NCBI GenBank assembly: GCA_945888375.1
Contig: CAMCZZ010000005.1
Location: 1-64,000, forward strand
Source of the DNA: Akkermansia muciniphila
Lineage (GTDB): Bacteria > Verrucomicrobiota > Verrucomicrobiia > Opitutales > Opitutaceae
Direction: 5' to 3'
Length of the DNA: 64,000 nucleotides
A program made the translations under genes and the position numbers. Shown here one piece after another: positions 27,657-36,090 of this stretch (positions within the stretch are counted from its first letter, which is position 1; the number at the start of each line of letters is the position of its first letter). Under the pieces are notes generated by a model. That model saw nothing but the letters and a program-made list of their open reading frames with translations. It made no database searches and had not been told where the DNA came from.

Positions 27657-28646
27657 CTATTGTATTCCGGAAGTGCCCTTTACGGGGATGATTCTGCCGT
27701 CCTGATCGAAGGTAAGCTCGTCGACGCAGACCGAGCGGCGGTAGCCGTTGCCGCCGGACAGATCTGCGGTGTGGTAAAAGATATACCACTTGTCCTGAAA
27801 CTCACCGACCATGCCGTGATGGGTGCTGCAGTTGACCGGAAACATGACGGGGCCCTTAAAGGTGAACGGCCCGGTGGGCGATTTTCCCATGGCGTAGACG
27901 AGGGTCGTGCCCGTCGCCCAGCCGTTGGAGTAGACGAAGTAGTAGCAGCCTTCGCGTTTGAAGATCGACGGGCCTTCGCCGTAGCCGGCGGGACGTTGCG
28001 GATCCTTTCCGGGCATCGCTTGGGGCACGGGTTCGCCCGACGGGTTCAGGATGACCAGTTGCTGCAAGGGGCCGGCGAGTTTGGTCAGGGAGGGATCGAG
28101 CTTCGCCACCATGGGTTGGCGGCAGCCAAAGTAGAGCCAGGGGGTGCCGTCGTCATCCACGAGAAGCGCGGGGTCGATCGGTTCGACACCCGCCTCGGGC
28201 ATGGTGGCGTTGTCAATCAGCGGGGCGCCGATGGCGTCCACGAAGGGGCCGTAAGGTTTATCCGATACAGCTACGCCGATCTTGCTCTGGTCGGTTGGAA
28301 GGAAGAGGTAGTATTTTCCGTTGTAGGCGATGGCGTCGGGCGCCCAGGCCTTCTTTCCGGCCCAGGCGAAATCCTTGAGCGTGAAGACCGCGCCGTGGTC
28401 CTTCCAGGTGACCATATCATCCGTGGAAAAGAGCCACCAGTCGATCATGTCGTAGCCCGTGGCGTCGTCTCGGTCGTGCGACGTATAGACATAGAGCCGA
28501 CCGTCAAAAACACGGGCCGAGGGATCGGCGGTGAATCGGTGGCGGACGATCGGATTGGGGGCTTTCATGGGTGACGGCGGGGCGGCGAAGGCGAACGTGG
28601 AAACGGTGAGCAGGGAGAGCGCGGCAAGCGCCAGGTGGGTTTTCAT
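27657..28646 (-). CDS. Secreted GH43-family glycosidase
   Basis: 329 residues with a signal peptide (MKTHLALAALSLLTVSTFAFA). The five-bladed propeller triad is visible: catalytic base Asp41 (TADPSARVF), pKa modulator Asp158 (VEPIDPALLVDDDG) and acid Glu224 (AGYGEGPSIFKREG). Blade motifs DMVTWKDHG and WAPDAIAYNGKYYLFLPT are typical. GH43 covers beta-xylosidases, alpha-L-arabinofuranosidases, arabinanases and exo-beta-galactosidases with inverting mechanism; subfamily cannot be set by eye. It is the last gene of the left glycan block, 41 bp after a GH29 fucosidase. Confidence 0.93.
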   Translation of the reverse strand: MKTHLALAALSLLTVSTFAFAAPPSPMKAPNPIVRHRFTADPSARVFDGRLYVYTSHDRDDATGYDMIDWWLFSTDDMVTWKDHGAVFTLKDFAWAGKKAWAPDAIAYNGKYYLFLPTDQSKIGVAVSDKPYGPFVDAIGAPLIDNATMPEAGVEPIDPALLVDDDGTPWLYFGCRQPMVAKLDPSLTKLAGPLQQLVILNPSGEPVPQAMPGKDPQRPAGYGEGPSIFKREGCYYFVYSNGWATGTTLVYAMGKSPTGPFTFKGPVMFPVNCSTHHGMVGEFQDKWYIFYHTADLSGGNGYRRSVCVDELTFDQDGRIIPVKGTSGIQ

Positions 28647-28687
28647 ATAAGATAAGATGGCGGTGATTGTGGGGGCGGGCGCGCGGG

Positions 28688-30421
28688 TTAACGGGCAAAA
28701 AGGACAAACTGGCCGAGCTGGAGGCTACCGGGGCGGGCGCTGAAATCGACCCATACGCGAACGTAGCGGGCGGGGACGCCGGGTTGTTGAATGCCAGCGA
28801 CGAAGCGCGTGACGGGGATCTCCCATTGCGCGAGTCCATAGGAGCCCTGGTAAACCTCGCTCCACGCTTCGCCGTCGGTGGAGATTTCGAGGTGGAGTTC
28901 CGCGTTGCTGTTGTGGGCACTGAAGTCGATCTGGACCGCGGAGAAGGCGGTGACATTTTGGGTGGTGCCGAGGTCGATGGTAAGGGAAGGCTTCGACTCG
29001 GCGGCGGTTTTAACCGTGAGGCTTTGGTCGTCGTTTTTGGTGATCGCGCCGGAAGAAGGCGTGATGACGGCGGTGGATTGGCGGGCAGTGCCGAAGGCGG
29101 ATTCATCCTCAAAGGCTCCGCGTCCGGCCCCGAGAGCCTGATACGGGGTGACGGGTTCGGCGGTGGTCAACTCCAAGGTGGTGACGGGGCCTGAGTAAGT
29201 GTTCGCGCCGATGTCGAGGGTAACGGCGGCGTCGGTTTGGGTGAAGGTGACCGGAGTGTCGCCGTGGAGCAGGCGGGCGGCGGTGATTTTATGCGGGAGG
29301 GCGGCGAGGCGGAGACGACCGTGTATCGGCGCTTGCTGGAGGTGGACGTAGATGGTGCGGTCGAGGTAGGTGGAGCCGCCCCAAGAGCCGTTTGCCCACG
29401 GTCCGCCTCGGGTGTTGTAAAGCGCGACGGCGTTCTTCGTGGTCCATGCGCCTATCTCGGTGAGGATGGAGACTTGGCGGGGCTCGATCCGGCCATCGGG
29501 CATGGGGCCGACATTGAGGAGCAGATTGCCGCCGCCGGTGACGGTGGAGACGAGGATGCGGATGCACTCGGCGGCGGATTTCAGCTTTTCGTTTGGATGC
29601 CAGCTCCAGCCGCGCCCCAGGGTCATGCAGGTTTCCCACGGGCGTTTGACCTCCATGGTGCCTACACGTTGTTCGGGAGTATCAAAGTCTTCGTGGCTGG
29701 CGTTGCGATTATTGATGAGCGCCTGGGGCTGGAGCTCGCGGATGGCTTTGGTGAGAGCGACGGAGCCGTATTCCGCGGCGGGTTTTCCGAGGCCGTCGAA
29801 CCAGACGATGTCGATCTGACCGTAGTTGGTCATGAGCTCTCTGATCTGTTTTTCGAGGTAGGCGAGGTAGTCGGCGTGACGATCGGTGAAGGCGTCGGGG
29901 TGCTTCCAATCGGGCTGCGAATAGTAGAGGCCGAAACGGAGGCCAGCAGCGCGGGTGGCATCGGCGAGCTGACGAACGACGTCTTTGCCGTAAGGACTGT
30001 TTGGGGAGGTAATCTTGTGATCGCTTGCCTGGGTGTCCCACATGCTGAAGCCGTCGTGGTGACGGGATATGAGCACGATGTATTTCATGCCGGTCGCCTT
30101 GGCGATGGCGACCCAGGTGGCGGGGTCGTAGTTTACGGGATTAAACTCTTTGTAGAGATTGTCGTAGCGCTCGACGGGAACCTCGGTGCCTTTGCTGTTC
30201 CAAAAACCCCGGCGAGCGGCGGCGCGGGACCAGCCGATCTCGGCGTCCGCCACGCTGCACGGTCCCCAGTGGATGAAGAGGCCGAACTTGGCGTCGAGCC
30301 ACCACTCGATGCGTTCGGCGGCTTCGCCTACGGGAGGTTCGGAAGGGCCTTTGGCGGGCGAGGAGAAGGCCGGAAGGGCGAAGAAGCCGAAAAGGGCTAA
30401 AGCGAGGGCTAGTTTTTTCAT
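28688..30421 (-). CDS. Secreted alpha-L-fucosidase (GH29) with C-terminal discoidin domain
   Basis: 577 residues with signal peptide (LALALALFGFFALPAFS). The GH29 barrel shows WWLDAKFGLFIHWGPCSV, the histidine pair in SRHHDGFSMWDT, GLYYSQPDWKHP, nucleophile Asp209 (DIVWFDGLG) and LLLNVGPMPDGRI. A beta-sandwich follows, then an F5/8-type C domain (about 440-577) for glycan binding. GH29 removes alpha-linked fucose by retention. The start codon overlaps the stop of the upstream sulfatase by ATGA (30418-30421), so translation is probably coupled. Confidence 0.95.
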   Translation of the reverse strand: MKKLALALALFGFFALPAFSSPAKGPSEPPVGEAAERIEWWLDAKFGLFIHWGPCSVADAEIGWSRAAARRGFWNSKGTEVPVERYDNLYKEFNPVNYDPATWVAIAKATGMKYIVLISRHHDGFSMWDTQASDHKITSPNSPYGKDVVRQLADATRAAGLRFGLYYSQPDWKHPDAFTDRHADYLAYLEKQIRELMTNYGQIDIVWFDGLGKPAAEYGSVALTKAIRELQPQALINNRNASHEDFDTPEQRVGTMEVKRPWETCMTLGRGWSWHPNEKLKSAAECIRILVSTVTGGGNLLLNVGPMPDGRIEPRQVSILTEIGAWTTKNAVALYNTRGGPWANGSWGGSTYLDRTIYVHLQQAPIHGRLRLAALPHKITAARLLHGDTPVTFTQTDAAVTLDIGANTYSGPVTTLELTTAEPVTPYQALGAGRGAFEDESAFGTARQSTAVITPSSGAITKNDDQSLTVKTAAESKPSLTIDLGTTQNVTAFSAVQIDFSAHNSNAELHLEISTDGEAWSEVYQGSYGLAQWEIPVTRFVAGIQQPGVPARYVRVWVDFSARPGSLQLGQFVLFAR

Positions 30422-31953
30422 GGGAGGCGGGTTTGGGAAAACAGACGCGGGGCGGAGTGGCCCCTAGTGCGAATCGTTTTGGCGAGGGCGCTCAGTTCGG
30501 CGACGCGCGCGGGTTCTGCGGCGGCGAGATTGTTTTTTTGCGCGAGGTCTTGGCGAAGGTTGTAGAGCTCGACGGCTTGGTCGTCGTCCGCCGGGTAGCC
30601 GTGGCGGGACTCCCAATCCGAGTTTTGCGCGGAACCGTAGCCGGTGGCGGCCTCGATCAGCAGCCAGTCGCCGTGGCGGATGGCCCAGGCCTTAGCGTAG
30701 GTGTTGTGAACGTGGGTCGTGCGGATGGGGGCGACCTCGGCGGAGCGGAGCAGGGGTAGAAGGTCGTGCGAATCTTCGGCGGCGTCAGCGGGAAGGGCGG
30801 CGCCGGTGACGGAGGCGAGTGTCGCCATCAGGTCGATCTGGGAAACGAGCGCATCGGACACGCGGCCGGGGGTGGTGACGCCGGGCCATTTTACCAGAAA
30901 CGGCACGCGGTGGCCGCCCTCGTAGAGGTCGCGTTTGGCGCCGCGAAGGGGGTGGGAAGACCAGTGGCCGAACTTTTTGTCGCGCGGGTAGGCGAACCAC
31001 TCTGGGCCGTTGTCTGCAGAGAAGATCACGATCGTATTCTGCGCCAGTCCGGCCTCGTCGAGGGCGTGCAGGAGTTGGCCGATGGAGGCGTCGGTCTCGA
31101 CGATGGAATCACCGTAGGCGCCGGCGCCGGATTTGCCGTCAAAGGCGTCGTTGGGGATGATCGGTTCGTGGGGCGAGGGGTAGGCGAAGTAGAGGAAGAA
31201 GGGCTCCTGGGCGTTCTGGCGGGAGCGGATGTAGTTGACGCCGCGCCGGGTGGTTTCGGGGATGTTTTGGTAGGGATTCCAGCCAGTCACCATGGGGCCA
31301 GGGCGGGTGCCCCAAGTGCCCTCTTTGACGGGCTTGAACGCCTTCGTGTCGAGCAGGGTGTCGGGCGCGGCGAGCACGTGGTCGTTCTCGATCCAAGTGT
31401 AGGGCGGGAAGTTGATGACATCGTCGCCGAAGTAGGAATCGAAGCCGTGGGCGAGCGGGCCGTCGGGGATGGGCTTTGACCAATCGAAGGCCTCGGGGCC
31501 CCAGACCTTATTTTTACCGGTGGTGCGCGGTTCGGCACCGGGACGTTTGATGGCGTCCCAGTCCCAGCCGAGGTGCCACTTGCCGATGTGGGCGGTGGCG
31601 TAGCCCTGGGCGCGGAGCATCTCGGGCAGGGTGAGGCGTTCCGGTTTGATGACGGAGCCCTCGAAGGCCTCGAGGTGGAGGTGGAAATCGCGCCAGTGGT
31701 GGCGGCCGGTGAGCAAGGCGTAACGGCTTGGCGTGCAGATGCCGGACGAAGAATGCCCGTCGGTAAAACGTAGGCCCTCGGCGGCGAGGCGGTCGAGGTG
31801 GGGCGTGGGGATTTTGGAGGCGGGGTTGTAGGCGCGCAGATCGCCATAGCCGAGATCGTCGGCGTAGAGGAGCAGGATGTTGGGCTTGGGGGGTTCGGCC
31901 GCCTGGGCGAGAGTGGCAAGGCACAGGGCGAGGAAACCGGGCAACGTCTTCAT
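30418..31953 (-). CDS. Exported sulfatase (FGly type, S1 family)
   Basis: 511 residues with signal peptide (MKTLPGFLALCLATLAQAAE). The alkaline-phosphatase-fold sulfatase start PNILLLYADDLGYGD gives the metal aspartates, and CTPSR (Cys73) is the formylglycine maturation site. KWHLGWDWD, IIFSADNGPEW-like (VIFSADNGPEW) and the C-terminal ELYNLRQDLAQKNNLA are typical. It would remove sulfate esters from glycans in the periplasm or outside. It is sandwiched between two GH29 genes, overlapping both by ATGA, which strongly suggests joint action on sulfated fucosides. No sulfatase-maturing enzyme is encoded in the window. Confidence 0.94.
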   Translation of the reverse strand: MKTLPGFLALCLATLAQAAEPPKPNILLLYADDLGYGDLRAYNPASKIPTPHLDRLAAEGLRFTDGHSSSGICTPSRYALLTGRHHWRDFHLHLEAFEGSVIKPERLTLPEMLRAQGYATAHIGKWHLGWDWDAIKRPGAEPRTTGKNKVWGPEAFDWSKPIPDGPLAHGFDSYFGDDVINFPPYTWIENDHVLAAPDTLLDTKAFKPVKEGTWGTRPGPMVTGWNPYQNIPETTRRGVNYIRSRQNAQEPFFLYFAYPSPHEPIIPNDAFDGKSGAGAYGDSIVETDASIGQLLHALDEAGLAQNTIVIFSADNGPEWFAYPRDKKFGHWSSHPLRGAKRDLYEGGHRVPFLVKWPGVTTPGRVSDALVSQIDLMATLASVTGAALPADAAEDSHDLLPLLRSAEVAPIRTTHVHNTYAKAWAIRHGDWLLIEAATGYGSAQNSDWESRHGYPADDDQAVELYNLRQDLAQKNNLAAAEPARVAELSALAKTIRTRGHSAPRLFSQTRLP

Positions 31954-33497
31954 GGCGTGATGCGCGTGGCGGCGGGCGGGCGGGTTCCCGGGGTCGAAAA
32001 CTCGCTGACCTCAATGTGGTAAAGACCAGCCGGGCGGTTCGCCTCGAGAATACGCACCCGAAGGTGCTCGGCGGTTTGCACGGGCGCGAACCGGATGGTT
32101 TTTACCGCGCCCATTTTTTCGCCCTCGTGGATGACGTGCCACTCCCCTTTGCGGAAGGCTTCGACGACGAATTTTTCTACGGCGAATTGGCGCAAGAAGG
32201 AGAATTTGTCGCCTAGATCTTTTAGCGTGCAGTGCTCGTGCAGCACGATGCGATCAAAGCGAAACGGGGTCGCGGGCGTGAGCGTGAGGGTGGCTGGCGT
32301 GGCGGCGGAAATCCAGGCGGGGCCTTCGAGTTTGGTGTCCACCGCCATCTCCGCCGTGTTTTCCGGACCTGCGGTGCTGTCGGCCTCGGCCTTGACGCCG
32401 AAGGCCTGGTTCACGGGTGCGGTCGGCAGGGACGTATGGCCACCTCGGATACCAAGCAGGTCGGCGGCCGCCAGCGCGGCCTCGACCTCGTTGGCGCGGA
32501 GTTGGCCGGTCTGGTCGGGCGGGATGTTGAGCAAGAGGACGTTGTCGTTGGCGGTGCACCAGTAGAACAAGGCCTCGAGCTCATCGGCGCTGCGGGCGGG
32601 GCGGACGGCCTTCTTTTGAAACCAGTTCGCCAGATCGGAGATGCAGACGGTGTGTTCGAACGGGAGATATACCAGACTCTGGTCCGGGGCGGTGTAGAGT
32701 TTCGGGTCGTCCCAGCGGACGAGATTCGGGTCCTTGGTGCGGAAGTCCACCGGCCAGAAACGCAGCACGCTGCCGCGCGTAAAATGCTCGGGGTTCAAGG
32801 ACTCACGCTTCAAGCTCGGGGGCAAAATCGTGTGATTCACCGTGACCGCGCAATCGGGTTGGAGCCGCCGAATCAACTCGCGCAGTTCCGGGTAACACCA
32901 ATCGGAGTCCTTCGGGGTGGCCCAAGGGGCATCGAACCAGAACTCGCAGACCGGACCATACTGGGTGAGTAGCTCCGTGATCTGCCCCTTCATATAGTCC
33001 ACATAGCGTGGCATATCATTTTTCTGGGAGGGCTCGCGGGCATCCCAAAGCGAATAATACAGGCCGAGCTTTACGCCGTATTTTTGGCAGGCTTTGGCGA
33101 CCTCGGCGACGATGTCGGTTTTGACCGGGGTGGACGCCACGTCGTAGGTGGTCAGGGCGGAGTCCCACAGGCAAAAACCGTCCACGTGTTTGGTGGTGAG
33201 CACGACGTGGCGGAAGCCGGCCTCCTTCGCGACGCGGATCCATTGGTCCACGTCGAGCGCGGTGGGATTGTAGGACTCGACGGGCAGTTTGCCGTAGGAC
33301 CATTCGGTTTCGTTAAAGGTGTTTATGCCAAAGTGGATAAACATGCCGTAGCCGCGGCTGATGAAGTCGGGTTGGAGGAGGCTGGGCTCGTGCTGGATGA
33401 TGGCCGGGGTTGAGGCGGGCATGGGCGGTGTAAGATCGGCGGCGGGCGCGGTGGCGCTGAGGCAGGCGAGGAGCGCGAAGGGCAGGCTGGTTTTCAT
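31950..33497 (-). CDS. Secreted GH29-family alpha-L-fucosidase
   Basis: 515 residues from the ATG at 33497 (MKTSLPFALLACLSATAPAAD, signal peptide); the open frame to 33806 extends into the decayed fragment and is not real. GH29 landmarks are FISRGYGMFIHFGINTFNETEW, TTKHVDGFCLWDS, GLYYSLWDAREPSQ and nucleophile Asp189 (CEFWFDAPW). Note KHVDG where most paralogues here have KHHDG/RHHDG. This layout resembles the branch of GH29 with tighter alpha-1,3/1,4 specificity, but that is inference. A C-terminal beta-sandwich ends the protein. ATGA overlap couples it to the downstream sulfatase. Confidence 0.92.
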   Translation of the reverse strand: MKTSLPFALLACLSATAPAADLTPPMPASTPAIIQHEPSLLQPDFISRGYGMFIHFGINTFNETEWSYGKLPVESYNPTALDVDQWIRVAKEAGFRHVVLTTKHVDGFCLWDSALTTYDVASTPVKTDIVAEVAKACQKYGVKLGLYYSLWDAREPSQKNDMPRYVDYMKGQITELLTQYGPVCEFWFDAPWATPKDSDWCYPELRELIRRLQPDCAVTVNHTILPPSLKRESLNPEHFTRGSVLRFWPVDFRTKDPNLVRWDDPKLYTAPDQSLVYLPFEHTVCISDLANWFQKKAVRPARSADELEALFYWCTANDNVLLLNIPPDQTGQLRANEVEAALAAADLLGIRGGHTSLPTAPVNQAFGVKAEADSTAGPENTAEMAVDTKLEGPAWISAATPATLTLTPATPFRFDRIVLHEHCTLKDLGDKFSFLRQFAVEKFVVEAFRKGEWHVIHEGEKMGAVKTIRFAPVQTAEHLRVRILEANRPAGLYHIEVSEFSTPGTRPPAATRITP

Positions 33498-33505
33498 TGG
33501 ATCAA

Positions 33506-33965
33506 CTAACGGATGACGCGGAGGCGGAGAAACCGCCGCGAGTTTATGGATACGGGATCGCTGAAGGTGACGGGCGCGGTGAGGGAGACGGCGCCGGGAT
33601 TGGTGGCGATCACGACCCAGGAACCGGAGTCGAGGGTGGGGCTGGCTTGAACCTCGTAGGTAACGTCGGCGCGGGCGCGAAGGAAGCTGAGCTGGAGAAA
33701 CAAGGGCTGAGACCGGAAACCTGAAGCAGCGGAGATGAGGAGAAGGCGGCGGAAAGCGGCTCTTGGGCGAGGGCGTATTCGAGGAGGTTGGTGAGGCCGT
33801 CGGCATCGGGGTCGGCGTTGGTGAGCTGGTCGGTGGGCGGGCGGGCGGAGAGTTTTTCCGCGACCCTGGTGGCGAAAGGATCGGGCGGCTGGAGGAGGGC
33901 AGCGGAGACGGTGGCCGAGGGCGCGGAGGGGTAGGCGAGCAGCGGTGGCCTGATCGACGGCCAGG
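33506..33965 (-). repeat. Direct repeat copy A flanking the SASA gene
   Basis: About 430 bp closely matching 35657-36090 in the same orientation (for example the stretch encoding VQASPTLDSGSWVVIATNPG is almost identical at DNA level). The two copies bracket the sialate-O-acetylesterase-like gene, so recombination between them could delete or amplify it. Confidence 0.8.
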
Positions 33966-33978
33966 AATGAAGTTTCAT
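33506..33978 (-). pseudogene. Decayed C-terminal fragment of a GH128-like protein
   Basis: Reading from 33978, MKL leads after about 10 codons into LLAYPSAPSATVSAALLQPPDPF, AEKLSARPPTDQL and DADGLTNLLEYALAQEP, then the frame shifts near 33700-33720 and continues as LSFLRARADVTYEVQ, LDSGSWVVIATNPGAVSL and INSRRFLRLRVIR. The same sequence without a shift is the C-terminus of the intact 1140-residue protein at 35657-39079. The fragment therefore keeps a start and the C-terminal module but lost the body of the gene and acquired a frameshift. It lies between the SASA and GH29 genes. Confidence 0.85.
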
Positions 33979-34032
33979 GAGGCGTTTTTTGGTGGGGTAT
34001 TCTTCGCGGCGGTTCGTTGGCGCACGCGCGAT

Positions 34033-35601
34033 TCAATCAAGCCCTTCGCGGCGTTGCGGGGCGTCGCTGCGGAAAGGCACTGCGGGCATTCCGTTGCGGT
34101 TGTATAAATTCACATCCGGCACTTTGGCGTTGCCGTAGTGGACGACGGCGGGCGTAGCGACCTGGTCGGAGGATACCACGACGGTCGAACCTTCGATCCC
34201 GGCTTTCGCGGGGAAGAATTTTCCGTCACGCCCGGCGACGACGAAGCCTTTGAGCGTATCGCCCTTGGCCATAAGGCCTTCCCCGAGGTGCGTGAACGAA
34301 ATGACGGCGTTCGAGCCGTTAACGCTCATGCTTTTGAAGACCGGGCCCGAATACTCGATTTGTTCTCCGTAACTTAACGCGCGCGCCGCCAAAGCCAGAC
34401 GTTCGCCCACGGGTTGCTTGCGGGTGGGATGGATGTCTTTGGCGTCACCGACATCGGTGGTAACGACCAGCGCCGTCTTTGGAGTTTTCTGCCAGATTCG
34501 ATCCTGGGCCTCGCGAAAAGCGGGGGCCGCACTTTCGTGCGGGGCGAGCTGCACGATGAGAAACGGCATTTCCTGCCCCCAGACCTTACGCCAGTCGGCG
34601 ATCAAGGCCGGTAGTAGTTTTTCATAAGCCGCCGGAGCGCCGACATTCGCCTCGCCTTGATACCAAAGGGTCCCGCGGAGCGCAAACGGTTGCAGGGGGG
34701 CGATCATGCCGTGGTGTAGTGCACCCGGACAGTCGTGGGGTCGCATGGCGGGCCGGGTGGGTGAGGGGGGGATGGGGAGCCCCTGACTCTTTGCCGTCCT
34801 GACCAGATCGGGATGCACTTTGTAGAGCTGATTTTGGTAGGCGCGATAATCTTCGTCCAGCTGCCGAAATTCCTCGGCTGAGACATCCTTCCACTTGTCC
34901 ACCAGCTGACCGGCCAAACCGAGGTCGGAGAGCGTCTTGGGCTGCATCCAGGTCTCGATCCGGGTGCCGCCAACCGAACTCAGGAGCAACCCAATCGGCA
35001 CGCCCAATTTCTGCTGCAAGTCGCGAGCGAAGTAATAGGCCACAGCCGAGCATTCACTGGCGGTTTCGGGCGAAACGGCCTTCCATTCGCCTTCGACGCT
35101 GGTCTTGGATGCTCGGGCGAATTGGGGGTTCACATAAAAGAAGCGAATGGCGGGATGCTTGGCGGCGGCGATCTCCTGATCGGCTTTGTAAACGCGCTTC
35201 ATGGTGAAGTGCATGTTGGACTGGCCGGAGCCGAGCCAGACATCGCCGACGACAACATCGGAGAGGTTGATTTTTAGATTTTCAGCGCCGGCAGATACGA
35301 CCAGTTCGCGTCCATCCAACGATGCCGGCATCGGGTCCAGTTTGACCATCCATTGGCCGTTCGCGTCCGCCGTTGTGGTCTGTTTTTGTTGGGCAAACTC
35401 GACGGTGATCTGCGCGCCGGACATCGACGTGCCCCAGACCGGAACCGGCTGTTCGCGCTGTAAGACCATGTGGTCGGTAAACAACGAGCCCAACTTCAAG
35501 CCTTCGGCACACGCCGACGACAAGAAGGCCGAGCATGTGAGGATTATAAGGAGGAAAAAGGTGGCGGGGGCACAGGGTGGCGTAGAGCGAAGGGTTTTCA
35601 T
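34033..35601 (-). CDS. Exported sialate O-acetylesterase-like (SASA) protein
   Basis: 522 residues with signal peptide (FFLLIILTCSAFLSSACA). The N-terminus has the family's LGSLFTDHMVLQREQPVPVWG and a beta-sandwich, followed by the SGNH-like esterase core with DVWLGSGQSNMHF (nucleophile Ser in GQSNM), GTLWYQGEANVG and a C-terminal DIHPTRKQPVGERLA containing the Asp/His pair. Such enzymes deacetylate sugars; in Verrucomicrobiota they are abundant in glycan loci and most are not sialate-specific. Here it probably removes acyl groups from the polysaccharide. Direct repeats lie on both sides. Confidence 0.9.
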   Translation of the reverse strand: MKTLRSTPPCAPATFFLLIILTCSAFLSSACAEGLKLGSLFTDHMVLQREQPVPVWGTSMSGAQITVEFAQQKQTTTADANGQWMVKLDPMPASLDGRELVVSAGAENLKINLSDVVVGDVWLGSGQSNMHFTMKRVYKADQEIAAAKHPAIRFFYVNPQFARASKTSVEGEWKAVSPETASECSAVAYYFARDLQQKLGVPIGLLLSSVGGTRIETWMQPKTLSDLGLAGQLVDKWKDVSAEEFRQLDEDYRAYQNQLYKVHPDLVRTAKSQGLPIPPSPTRPAMRPHDCPGALHHGMIAPLQPFALRGTLWYQGEANVGAPAAYEKLLPALIADWRKVWGQEMPFLIVQLAPHESAAPAFREAQDRIWQKTPKTALVVTTDVGDAKDIHPTRKQPVGERLALAARALSYGEQIEYSGPVFKSMSVNGSNAVISFTHLGEGLMAKGDTLKGFVVAGRDGKFFPAKAGIEGSTVVVSSDQVATPAVVHYGNAKVPDVNLYNRNGMPAVPFRSDAPQRREGLD

Positions 35602-35656
35602 TGGGTTGTTGGGGTAGCGTGACTTTTCGGGTGCCTGGCTTCGGGTGCCGGGTGGA

Positions 35657-36090
35657 TCAGCGGGTGACGCGGAGGCGGAGGAAGCGGCGCGAGTTTATGG
35701 GCTCGGAGTCGGTGACGGTGACGGGCGTGGTGAGGGAGACGGCGCCAGGATTGGTGGCGATGACGACCCAGGAACCGGAGTCGAGGGTGGGGCTGGCTTG
35801 AACCTCGTAGGTCACGGCGGCGCGGGCGCGCAGGAAGGTTAAGGTTAAAGATGAAGTTGAAGAGTTTAGGCCACACACAGGACTGGCTGTGCTACTGGGG
35901 GTTAGTGGATCCGAGCTGAGGGCGTATTCGAGGAGGTTGGCGAGGCCGTCGGCATCGGGGTCGGCGCCGGGGAGCTGGTCGGCGGGCGGGCGGGCGGAGA
36001 GTTTTTCCGCCGCCCAGACGACGAACGGATCGGGCGGCGGGAGGAGGGCGGCGGAGACGATGGCCGAGGGCGCGGAGGTGTAGGCGAGGA
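35657..36090 (-). repeat. Direct repeat copy B flanking the SASA gene
   Basis: The intact counterpart of the fragment at 33506-33965; it encodes the C-terminal LLEYAL module and the end of the FN3 domain of the GH128-like protein. Confidence 0.8.

Noticed and set aside
29237-30400. 387-residue plus-strand frame opposite GH29
   Set aside because: Antisense shadow; the minus strand carries a complete GH29 active site.
33498-33806. N-terminal extension of the GH29 gene
   Set aside because: Arg/Pro-rich out-of-frame reading of the relic; a signal peptide begins at the ATG at 33497.
34033-35601. SASA gene as a mobile element bounded by repeats
   Set aside because: The flanking repeats are direct copies of a coding module; there is no transposase, terminal inverted repeat or target-site duplication.
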